NCBI RefSeq assembly: GCF_900105925.1
Contig: NZ_LT629791.1
Location: forward strand, 3,931,001-3,995,000
Direction of reading: 5' to 3'
Length of the DNA: 64,000 nucleotides
DNA from: Jiangella alkaliphila
GTDB lineage: Bacteria > Actinomycetota > Actinomycetes > Jiangellales > Jiangellaceae
Shown here: positions 56,912 to 64,000 of the stretch, in pieces
Position numbering within the stretch: position 1 is the first letter of the stretch
Layout of the letters: each line of letters opens with the position of its first letter
Notes under the pieces: generated by a model
What the model was told of the DNA's origin: nothing
The model's database searches: none
The model's input: only the letters and a program-made list of their open reading frames with translations
Translations under genes and position numbers: made by a program

Positions 56912-58879
56912 ATGACACACACCACGCCGGCCGGACCGGTGGCGCCGTCCGCCGCGGCGGCCGTGCGGCTGTGGCCGCTCGGCGTCGACCGCGTGCGGGT
57001 CACCGGCGGCCTGGCGGGGGAGTGGCAGCGGCGGACGCGCGACGTCACGGTCCCGGCGGCGGTCGCCCTGGTCGAGAGCACCGGCACGCTGCGCAACCTG
57101 GAGATCGCGGCTGGCGAGGCCGAGGGCGAGTTCGAGGGCATGCACTTCGCCGACTCCGACGTCAGCAAGGTCCTCGAGGCCGTCGCCTGGCAGCTGGCCG
57201 CCGACGGCCCCGACGCCAAGCTCGAGGCCACCGTCGACCACTGGACCGGCGTCCTCGAGCGCGCCCAGCGTCCCGACGGCTACCTGAACTCCCGGATCCA
57301 GGTCACCGCGCCCGGCGATCGCTACGCGAACCTCGTCTCCAGCCACGAGCTGTACTGCTACGGCCACCTCATCCAGGCCGCCGTGGCTCTGGACCGCGCC
57401 ACCGGCGACGACCGCCTGCTCGCCGTCGCCCGCCGGGCCGCCGACCACGTCGTCGCCGAGTTCCTCCGCGGCGGCCGCACCGACCTCGACGGGCACCCCG
57501 GAGTCGAGACCGCGCTGGTCGAGCTGTACCGGCACACGGGCGAGCGGTCCTACCTCGACCAGGCCGCCGAGTTCGTGGAACGACGGGGCTACGGTTTCGC
57601 CGGCGAGTCCGATCGCGGCTGCGTCTATCTGGTCGACCACGAGCCGCTCCGCACCGCCACGACACTGAACGGCCACGCCGTGCGGGCGCTCTATCTCGAG
57701 GCCGGCGCGGTCGACGTCGCGGTCGAGACCGGCGACGAGGAGCTGCTGGCCGCGTCGATCCGCCGCTGGGACGACGCCGTCGCGCACAAGACGGCGCTCA
57801 CCGGCGGGCACGGCTCGCGGCACCTGTTCGAGGCGTTCGGCGACCGCGACGAGCTGCCGCCCGACCAGTCCTACAACGAGACCTGCGCCGCCGTCGCGAG
57901 TATCCACTGGAGCTGGCGGCTGCTGCTGGCCACCGGCGAGTCGCGCTTCGCCGACCTCATTGAGCGCACGCTCTACAACACGGTCGCGGCCAGCACGAAC
58001 GTCGAAGGCGACCGGTTCTTCTACGTCAACGCGCTGCAGCGCCGGCCCGACTTCACGCCGCCGCCCAAGGGTGGTCGCCGTCGCCCGTGGTTCCGGTGCG
58101 CGTGCTGCCCGCCCAACGTCGCCCGGCTGGTCGGCTCGCTCGGTCACTACGTGGCCACGACCAGCGGCGACGGCGTCCAGCTGCACCTCTTCGTACCGGC
58201 GGTCATCGAGACTCCGGGGGACGACGGCATCCGGCTCACCGTCGCGACCGAGTACCCCGACGACGGACGCGTCCGCGTCACCGTAGAGCAGACCCCGGCG
58301 GCGCCGTGGCGGCTGGAGCTGCGGCTGCCCGGCTGGAGTGCCGCAGACCGCACCACGCTCACCGTCGACGGCGCCCGCACCGACGCCGTGACGGACGAGC
58401 GCGGCTATCTCGTCGTCGACCGCGCCTGGCGGCCGGGCGACACCGTCGAGCTCGAGCTGGACGTCGCGCCGCGGCTCACCTACCCGCACCACCGCATCGA
58501 CGCCCTGCGCGGCACCGTCGCCGTCGAGCGCGGACCGCTCGTGTACTGCTTCGAGCAGATCGACCAGCCCGCCGCCGTCACGCTCGACGATCTCGCGCTG
58601 ACCGGCGCGGCCACCCGGACGGTGCGCCGTGAGAGCAGCCCCGGGCTGCCCGGCCCGGTCACCGTCGTCGACACCGCGGCCGACGTCCTGGCCGCGCCGT
58701 CCCGCGCCGGCCTGCCCTACGGCACCGGCCACGCGGCCGAGCCGGCCGTGAAGGCCCAGGTCACCGCCCGGGCCGTGCCCTACCACCTCTGGGACAACCG
58801 CGACGGCGGCGCCATGCGCGTCTGGTTGCCCCGTTCGCCCCGCCGCGGCACCGCCGCTGCGATCGTCAACGAGTCATAG
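56912..58879 (+). CDS. GH127 (DUF1680) glycoside hydrolase, likely beta-L-arabinofuranosidase
   Basis: 655 residues. The alpha/alpha barrel contains GEFEGMHFADSDVSKVLEAVAWQLA, HELYCYGHLIQAAVAL and the zinc/nucleophile residues: YNETCAAV (Glu and Cys near residue 328) and FRCACCPPNVARL (Cys pair, the second motif containing the catalytic Cys of family GH127). Two beta-sandwich domains follow. No signal peptide, so it is cytoplasmic and acts on imported sugars. The ATG at 56912 is preferred to one at 56813, which would overlap the promoter. Confidence 0.9.
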   Translation: MTHTTPAGPVAPSAAAAVRLWPLGVDRVRVTGGLAGEWQRRTRDVTVPAAVALVESTGTLRNLEIAAGEAEGEFEGMHFADSDVSKVLEAVAWQLAADGPDAKLEATVDHWTGVLERAQRPDGYLNSRIQVTAPGDRYANLVSSHELYCYGHLIQAAVALDRATGDDRLLAVARRAADHVVAEFLRGGRTDLDGHPGVETALVELYRHTGERSYLDQAAEFVERRGYGFAGESDRGCVYLVDHEPLRTATTLNGHAVRALYLEAGAVDVAVETGDEELLAASIRRWDDAVAHKTALTGGHGSRHLFEAFGDRDELPPDQSYNETCAAVASIHWSWRLLLATGESRFADLIERTLYNTVAASTNVEGDRFFYVNALQRRPDFTPPPKGGRRRPWFRCACCPPNVARLVGSLGHYVATTSGDGVQLHLFVPAVIETPGDDGIRLTVATEYPDDGRVRVTVEQTPAAPWRLELRLPGWSAADRTTLTVDGARTDAVTDERGYLVVDRAWRPGDTVELELDVAPRLTYPHHRIDALRGTVAVERGPLVYCFEQIDQPAAVTLDDLALTGAATRTVRRESSPGLPGPVTVVDTAADVLAAPSRAGLPYGTGHAAEPAVKAQVTARAVPYHLWDNRDGGAMRVWLPRSPRRGTAAAIVNES

Positions 58880-58890
58880 GAGAACCGACG

Positions 58891-60312
58891 ATGCCTCTCT
58901 CCACGAACCGCCGCCGCCTCGCGGTGGCGCTGACCGCCGCCGCGGCCGCGCTCGCCGTCACCGCGTGTGGCGGCGGCGACGACACCGACGGCGGCAGCGG
59001 CGAGTCGTCCGAACCGCTGACCTTCTGGACGCTCGAGTCCGAGCCGAACCGCGTCGCCCGCACCGAGGCCAACCTCGAGCGGTTCACCGAGGAGACCGGC
59101 ATCGAGGTCGAGCTGGTCACTGTCGAGGAGACCGCCGTCCCGCAGCAGATGATCACCAACGCGGCGTCCGGCACGCTGCCCGACGTCGTCGACCACCCGA
59201 TGGTCATGACGAGCCGCTGGCTGGCCGACGGGCTGCTCGACGCCGAGGCCGCGCAGGAGGTCGTCGACGAGCTCGACCCGTCGACGTTCCGCGAGGCGGG
59301 CCTGGAGTTCGCCACCGTCGACGACACCGTCGCCGCGGTCCCCACCTCGGGCTGGGGGCTGATCATGCACTACCGCAAGGACTGGTTCGACGCGGCCGGC
59401 CTCGAGCCGCCGACCTCGTTCGAGAACATCCTCGCGGCGGCGCAGGCGCTGCACGACCCCGAGAACGACCGCTACGGCATCGTGCTCGGCAACGACCCCG
59501 GCCACCAGGTCACCCAGCAGATCTTCGAGCACTTCGCGCTGGGCAATGGCTGCCAGCTGATCGGCGAGAACGACGAGCTGGCCCTCGACGACGAGCGTTG
59601 CGTCGAGACGTTCGAGTTCTACAACGAGCTCCTCACTGACTACGCGCCCGCCGGCACGTTCAACAGCGTCGACCAGCGCGCCGCCTACCTGGCCGGCCAG
59701 GCCGCGATGATGCCGCAGGGCCCGTTCACGCTGCACCGCCTCGCCGGCCTCGAGGACGCCGAGTTGGCCAACTGCGCCGAGTGCGCCGCCGACCCCGGCT
59801 ACCTCGCCGCCAACACCGGCATCGTGTCCGAGATCGAGGGCTACCACGGCGACACCGCGCAGTACGGCCGCATCAGCAACCTCGGCATCACCGTCGACGC
59901 CGACACCGAGAACGCCCAGGAGCTGGTGAAGTACCTGGTCGGCGACGGCTACACCGAGTGGCTCGCCCAGGTGCCCAACGGCATGATCCCGATGCGCACC
60001 GGTACGCCGGAGAGCCCGACCGAGTTCGTCGACGCCTGGCAGCAGCTGAACATGGGCGTCGACCGCGACGGCACGCTGGTCGAGTACTACGGCGAGGAGA
60101 CCGTCACCGAGCTGGTCGACGGCGCGCAGAACTTCGACGCCTGGGGCATCCAGCAGGGCTTCGGCGAGCTGGTCGGCGTGCTGTACGAGCTCACGACCAT
60201 CCCGGCCGCCGTCGGCGAGGTCCAGAACGGCGTGCTGACGCCTGAGGAGGCCGCGGCCGACGTCCAGCAGAAGCTGACCGACGAGCTCGACCTCATCGAG
60301 TCGGCCGGCTGA
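58891..60312 (+). CDS. sugar-binding lipoprotein of ABC transporter
   Basis: 473 residues. Lipobox AVTACGG with Cys at residue 26; family 1 solute-binding protein (LTFWTLESEPNRVARTEANLERFTEETGIEVELV, GWGLIMHYRKDWFDAAGLEPP, GQAAMMPQGPF). GGAG is upstream of the ATG, 11 bases after the GH127 gene. It presumably captures an arabinofuranoside-containing oligosaccharide. Confidence 0.9.
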   Translation: MPLSTNRRRLAVALTAAAAALAVTACGGGDDTDGGSGESSEPLTFWTLESEPNRVARTEANLERFTEETGIEVELVTVEETAVPQQMITNAASGTLPDVVDHPMVMTSRWLADGLLDAEAAQEVVDELDPSTFREAGLEFATVDDTVAAVPTSGWGLIMHYRKDWFDAAGLEPPTSFENILAAAQALHDPENDRYGIVLGNDPGHQVTQQIFEHFALGNGCQLIGENDELALDDERCVETFEFYNELLTDYAPAGTFNSVDQRAAYLAGQAAMMPQGPFTLHRLAGLEDAELANCAECAADPGYLAANTGIVSEIEGYHGDTAQYGRISNLGITVDADTENAQELVKYLVGDGYTEWLAQVPNGMIPMRTGTPESPTEFVDAWQQLNMGVDRDGTLVEYYGEETVTELVDGAQNFDAWGIQQGFGELVGVLYELTTIPAAVGEVQNGVLTPEEAAADVQQKLTDELDLIESAG

Positions 60313-60328
60313 CCCCGTCAGGAACCCG

Positions 60329-61342
60329 ATGACCACGTCCACGACCCAGCAGGCGCCGCCGGGACCCGACCGGCCCGGCGGCGCCGCGCCCCGCGGCAGG
60401 CCCGGCCGCAAGCCGTCGCCGTCGCGACGCAAGGAAGCGCGCTTCGCGTACCTGCTCCTGCTGCCCGCCATCCTCGCCACCGTCGTGCTGGTCCTGCTGC
60501 CGCTGCTGTGGAACGTCACGATCAGCCTGCAGAGCCTGCGGCTGATCGAGCTGCGCAACTTCACGCCGTTCGGGTTCCTGCAGGCCGAGCTGAGCTTCGA
60601 CAACTTCCGGCTGGTGACGGGGCAGCGCGAGTTCTGGCCGACGGTGTGGCGCACCGTCGTCTACGCGTTCGCCGGGACGGTGCTGTCGCTGCTGCTCGGC
60701 CTGTGGGCGGCGCTGGCCATGCGCCGGCCGTTCCGCGGCCGCGGCGCGGTGAAGGCGCTGCTGCTGGTGCCGTACGTGCTGCCGGTGGTGGCCGCGGCGT
60801 TCGTGTGGCGGACCATGCTGTCGCCGCAGTACGGCATCGTGAACGCCTGGGGGCAGGACTGGCTCGGCTGGTCGCGGGTCGACTTCTTCGGCCAGCAGAA
60901 CATCGAGCTGCCGCTGGTCGGCACCGTCCCGCTGGCGTTCAGCACGGTCATCGCGTTCGAGGCGTGGCGGTACTTCCCGTTCGCGTTCATCTTCATCTAC
61001 GCGCGGCTGCAGGCCGTCCCGAAGGCGCTGTACGAGGCCGCGACCATCGACGGCGCCACCATCAGCCAGCAGTTCCGCCACGTCACGTTCCCCGCGCTGC
61101 GCGGCGTGCTGGCGGTGCTGTTCCTGCTGCGGTTCATCTGGAACTTCAACGACTTCACCAACATCTACCTGCTCACCGGCGGCGGAGCCGGCACCCGCGT
61201 CATCTCGATCGAGATCTACGAGTGGCTGATCGGGCGGAGCAACCCGGGCGCGGCGGCGGCGCTGTCGCTGATCCTCGCCGCGGTCATGCTCGTCGTGCTC
61301 ACGGTCTACGTCCGCTGGCAGTCGAGGAGGGACCAGACATGA
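60329..61342 (+). CDS. sugar ABC transporter permease (MalF type)
   Basis: 337 residues; a Pro/Gly/Arg-rich N-terminus of about 38 residues precedes six helices (LLLLPAILATVVLVLLPLLWNVTISL). Coupling motif ALYEAATIDGATISQQFRHVTFP; NDFTNIYLLTGGGAG is a CUT1 family motif. It follows the binding-protein gene by 16 bases and overlaps the next permease by four. Confidence 0.9.
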   Translation: MTTSTTQQAPPGPDRPGGAAPRGRPGRKPSPSRRKEARFAYLLLLPAILATVVLVLLPLLWNVTISLQSLRLIELRNFTPFGFLQAELSFDNFRLVTGQREFWPTVWRTVVYAFAGTVLSLLLGLWAALAMRRPFRGRGAVKALLLVPYVLPVVAAAFVWRTMLSPQYGIVNAWGQDWLGWSRVDFFGQQNIELPLVGTVPLAFSTVIAFEAWRYFPFAFIFIYARLQAVPKALYEAATIDGATISQQFRHVTFPALRGVLAVLFLLRFIWNFNDFTNIYLLTGGGAGTRVISIEIYEWLIGRSNPGAAAALSLILAAVMLVVLTVYVRWQSRRDQT

Positions 61343-62205
61343 GCCGGCACGCGTTCGAGGAGCGGTTCTTCCGCATCGCCCGCTGGGTCAGCATCGTGTT
61401 CTTCGTCTGCCTGACGGGGTTCCCGCTGCTGGTGATGCTCGGGCTGTCGTTCCGGCCGGTGTCGTCGCTGCTCAACGAGCCCGGCCGGCTGCTGCCGCGG
61501 CTGTCCGAGATCGACCTCGACGGCTACACGCGCATCCTGTCCAGCCGCGAGGACGGCGGCTTCGGGTTCACCGGCTTCATCGGCAACAGCGCGTACATCG
61601 CCGGCGTCACCGTCGTCTGCTCGCTGTCGTTCGGCATCCTGGCCGCGTACGCCGCCACCCGGCTGCGCTACCGAGGGGCGTCGTTCATCAACGCCTCGAT
61701 CATCATGGTGTACCTGTTCCCGCCGCTGGTGTTCGCGGTGCCGCTGTTCGTCATGTTCACGCGGCTGGGCATGCGGCCGTCGTTCACCGCCGTCATCATC
61801 ATCTACTTCGCGTACACGCTGCCGCTGGCGCTGTACATGCTGCGCAACTACTTCAGCAGCGTCCCGATCGACATCGAGGAGGCCGCGCGCATCGACGGCG
61901 CCTCCCGGCTCGGCGTCATCCGGCACGTCATCGTCCCGCTGTCGGCGCCGGCCATCGCCACCGTCGGCATCTACGTGTTCATGTCGGCGTGGGACGAGTT
62001 CCTGTTCGCCCTGCTCTTCCTGGTCGAGGACCGCGACTCGTGGACCGTCGCCCTGGGCATCAACCAGCTGGAAGCGAACGTGGGGACGCCGACGACGGTG
62101 CTCATGGCCGGGTGCGTGGTCATCACCATCCCGGTCGTCGTGGCGTTCTCGCTGGTCCAGCGTTTCCTCACCGAAGGACTCACGTCCGGCTCGGTGAAGG
62201 ACTGA
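61339..62205 (+). CDS. sugar ABC transporter permease (MalG type)
   Basis: 288 residues, six helices, coupling motif IEEAARIDGASRLGVIRHVIVP. It forms the channel with the preceding permease. As in the GH130 operon, no ATPase gene is present, so a shared ATPase elsewhere is expected. Confidence 0.9.
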   Translation: MSRHAFEERFFRIARWVSIVFFVCLTGFPLLVMLGLSFRPVSSLLNEPGRLLPRLSEIDLDGYTRILSSREDGGFGFTGFIGNSAYIAGVTVVCSLSFGILAAYAATRLRYRGASFINASIIMVYLFPPLVFAVPLFVMFTRLGMRPSFTAVIIIYFAYTLPLALYMLRNYFSSVPIDIEEAARIDGASRLGVIRHVIVPLSAPAIATVGIYVFMSAWDEFLFALLFLVEDRDSWTVALGINQLEANVGTPTTVLMAGCVVITIPVVVAFSLVQRFLTEGLTSGSVKD

Positions 62206-62226
62206 CCCTTCATTGGAGAAGACACC

Positions 62227-63369
62227 GTGATCGTGACCGATGTTCGTCCCCTCCTGCTCGACCGGTACCTGCTGGTCGAGGTTCGGACCGACACCGGCCT
62301 GACCGGGCTCGGCGAGTCCGGTGCGTGGGGGTTCCTCGAGGCGTCGGCGGGGGCGGTCGAGGCGCTGGCCCGCTACCTGGTCGGCAAGGACCCGCTGCTC
62401 ATCGAGCACCACTGGCAGTACATGTACCGGTCCAGCCACTTCGGCGGCTCGGCCGTCATGGGTGCGCTCAGCGCCATCGACATCGCTCTGTGGGACATCA
62501 AGGGCCAGCACTACGAGACGCCGGTCTACGAGCTGCTCGGCGGCCGGGTCCGGTCGAAGGCGCGGGCCTACGGGCACGTCTTCGGCTCGACGCGCGAGGA
62601 GCTGGTGGCCGGCGTCATCGCCGCCAAGGAGGCCGGGTTCACCGCCGTCGGCCACCTCACGCCGTTCCTCGACGAGCCGTTCTCCGAGCCGTACTTCGCG
62701 ACGCACGCGCAGAAGGTGCGCGGCGCCGTCGACGCCGTCCGGCAGTACCGCGAGGCCGTCGGCGACGACGTCGACCTGTGCATCGAGATCCACCGCCGGC
62801 TCACCCCGGCCGAGGCCGTGCAGGTGGCGCTGGGCATCGAGCCGTACCACCCGATGTTCATCGAGGACCCGGTGCTGCCCGACAACGTCGACGAGATGGC
62901 CTACGTCGCCGGCAAGATCAACGTCCCGATCGCGACGGGGGAGCGGCTCACCAGCATCTGGGAGTTCGACATGCTGCTGCGCCGCGACGCCGTCCAGTAC
63001 GTCCGTCCCGACGTCTGCCTGGTCGGTGGCATCACCGGCGCCAAGAAGGTCGCGGCGCTGGCCGAGGCCCGCCACGTCGGCGTCATCCCGCACAACCCGC
63101 TGAGCCCGGTGTCGACGGCGGCCTGCCTGCAGATCGCCGCCAGCGTGCCGAACTTCGTGCTGCAGGAGTACCCGCTGGGCGAGGACGAGTTCCCGAAGAA
63201 GGACATCGTCGACCCCGCCTACGGCTACGACGGCGCCGGCTTCCTCACCATCCCCGACGTCCCGGGCATCGGCGTCACGCTGCGCGACGGCGCCGTCGAG
63301 GCCGCGCCGCCGAAGCCGTGGACGATCGAGACGCGACTGCACGCCGACGGCTCGGTGATCGACCAGTAG
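62227..63369 (+). CDS. mandelate racemase/enolase-superfamily sugar-acid dehydratase
   Basis: 380 residues. The capping domain (TDTGLTGLGESGAWGF, VMGALSAIDIALWDIKG) precedes the barrel with metal ligands in DLCIEIHRRLTPAEA, FIEDPVLPDN and IATGERLTSIWEFDML, and PHNPLSPVSTAAC holding a His near the active site. This resembles galactonate/mannonate-type dehydratases; the true substrate, perhaps an aldonic acid from the imported sugar, is uncertain. GTG start at 62227 after TTGGAGAA. It ends the GH127 operon. Confidence 0.88.
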   Translation: MIVTDVRPLLLDRYLLVEVRTDTGLTGLGESGAWGFLEASAGAVEALARYLVGKDPLLIEHHWQYMYRSSHFGGSAVMGALSAIDIALWDIKGQHYETPVYELLGGRVRSKARAYGHVFGSTREELVAGVIAAKEAGFTAVGHLTPFLDEPFSEPYFATHAQKVRGAVDAVRQYREAVGDDVDLCIEIHRRLTPAEAVQVALGIEPYHPMFIEDPVLPDNVDEMAYVAGKINVPIATGERLTSIWEFDMLLRRDAVQYVRPDVCLVGGITGAKKVAALAEARHVGVIPHNPLSPVSTAACLQIAASVPNFVLQEYPLGEDEFPKKDIVDPAYGYDGAGFLTIPDVPGIGVTLRDGAVEAAPPKPWTIETRLHADGSVIDQ

Positions 63370-63371
63370 CC

Positions 63372-63377
63372 GATACT
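63372..63377 (+). promoter_or_regulatory. -10 box (GATACT) of leaderless glycosylase gene
   Basis: GATACT is six bases before the GTG at 63384, immediately after the dehydratase stop. Confidence 0.4.
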
Positions 63378-63383
63378 GGCGCC

Positions 63384-64000
63384 GTGGACACGGCGATGGT
63401 GGAGCGTTCGTTCCTGGCCCGGCCCGGGCTGGCGGTCGCGCCGGAACTGCTCGGCAGCGTGCTGCGGCACACGACGTCCGAGGGGACGGTGGCGGTGCGG
63501 CTGACCGAGGTCGAGGCGTACCAGGGCGCCGAGGACCCCGGCTCGCACGCGTTCCGCGGCCGCACCCCGCGCAACGAGGTGATGTTCGGCCCGGCCGGGC
63601 ACCTGTACGTCTACTTCACCTATGGCATGCACTTCTGCGCCAACGTGGTGTGCGACGTCGACGGGACGGCGACGGCGGTGCTGCTGCGGGCCGGCGAGGT
63701 CGTCGAGGGCGCGTCGCTGGCGGCCGTTCGCCGGCCGTCCGCGCGGGCGCCGCGCGAGTACGCCCGCGGCCCCGCGCGTCTGACGTCCGCCCTGGGCCTC
63801 GGCCGGGCCGAGAACGGCGCCGACCTGTGCTCTCCCGGGTCGGCGACGGCGCTGGAGCCGGGTCCGCCCGTCGACGCCGGACGGGTGCGCACCGGCCCGC
63901 GCGTCGGCGTCAGCGGCCCCGGCGGTGACGGCGTCGCGTTCCCGTGGCGGTTCTGGCTGGACGGGGAGCCGACGGTGTCGCCGTACCGTCCGCACGTGCC
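63384..64000 (+). CDS. 3-methyladenine DNA glycosylase (AAG/MPG family), runs off window
   Basis: 205 complete codons are open to the window edge without a stop. The AAG family core is clear: ELLGSVLRHTT, VRLTEVEAYQGAEDPGSHAFRGRTPRNEVMFGPAGHLYVYFTYGMHFCANVV (with the catalytic Glu in EVEAY), AVLLRAGEV, and GPARLTSALGLGRAENGADL. It excises alkylated purines. The GTG at 63384 is supported by the -10 box; an ATG at 63396 is possible. Family members are about 200-210 residues, so only a few codons are missing. Confidence 0.92.
   Translation, partial: MDTAMVERSFLARPGLAVAPELLGSVLRHTTSEGTVAVRLTEVEAYQGAEDPGSHAFRGRTPRNEVMFGPAGHLYVYFTYGMHFCANVVCDVDGTATAVLLRAGEVVEGASLAAVRRPSARAPREYARGPARLTSALGLGRAENGADLCSPGSATALEPGPPVDAGRVRTGPRVGVSGPGGDGVAFPWRFWLDGEPTVSPYRPHV

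Overview
The window is 64 kb of very GC-rich DNA (G+C visibly around 70% or more, strong G/C at third codon positions). Its markers point to a filamentous or soil-type actinobacterium: leaderless GTG/ATG starts 6-8 bases after a TAnnnT box, a DUF222/HNH protein, class II DAHP synthase, F420-dependent oxidoreductases, an infC-rpmI-rplT cluster with an ATC start, PASTA-domain Ser/Thr kinase, a cysteine leader peptide of the RRxVDLxRVASxLC type, and lacI-controlled sugar ABC operons. A Jiangella/Nocardioides/Kribbella-like organism is my guess; the sequence alone does not fix the genus. I saw no rRNA, tRNA, CRISPR array, transposase or integrase.

Layout. 1-5.0 kb: a DUF222/HNH endonuclease cut by the window edge, a membrane acyltransferase-SGNH protein and PPi-dependent phosphofructokinase, all on the minus strand. 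5.1-10.5 kb: class II DAHP synthase, two VOC proteins and a large LuxR/NB-ARC regulator. 10.5-15.3 kb (minus): a sulfate-uptake operon headed by a cysteine leader peptide and an orphan winged-helix regulator, then binding protein, two permeases, ATPase and an FMN reductase. 15.3-22.9 kb: threonine aldolase, a TauE/SafE permease, class I DAHP synthase, endonuclease IV, PASTA kinase, SseB-like and DUF1844 proteins. 23.1-25.4 kb: infC-rpmI-rplT and a TrmH/SpoU methyltransferase. 25.4-28 kb: vapBC and a divergent F420/MOSC group. 28-32.5 kb: pheS-pheT-SDR.

33.7-41.1 kb is the arginine cluster argC-J-B-D-F-R-H, almost every junction overlapping by 1-4 bases; argG is missing. It is preceded by a divergent aminoglycoside-phosphotransferase-like gene and followed by a frameshifted macro-domain gene. 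41.8-43.9 kb holds small and hypothetical genes. 43.9-51.2 kb (minus) is a six-gene glycan operon: LacI, binding lipoprotein, two permeases, GH130 and a secreted protein of unknown family. 51.3-55.7 kb holds a VOC protein, an acidic-tailed hypothetical protein, DNA polymerase IV and a three-gene redox module (Moco oxidoreductase, FAD/NAD reductase, zinc-ribbon protein). 55.7-63.4 kb is a second sugar system: a divergent LacI repressor and a GH127, binding protein, two permeases and enolase-superfamily dehydratase operon. A 3-methyladenine glycosylase gene runs off the right edge.

The signals I rate highest are the cysteine leader peptide whose stop codon lies in a helix able to hide the next gene's ribosome-binding site; three long intergenic palindromes; a tandem palindromic repeat pair before dinB; a shared dyad at two sulfur-linked loci; the orphan secreted enzyme in the GH130 operon; and the Moco/reductase/zinc-ribbon trio. 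No gene-free stretch exceeds 300 bases; the longest (1437-1711, 52692-52960, 22848-23111, 41589-41847) are described in the features or findings.
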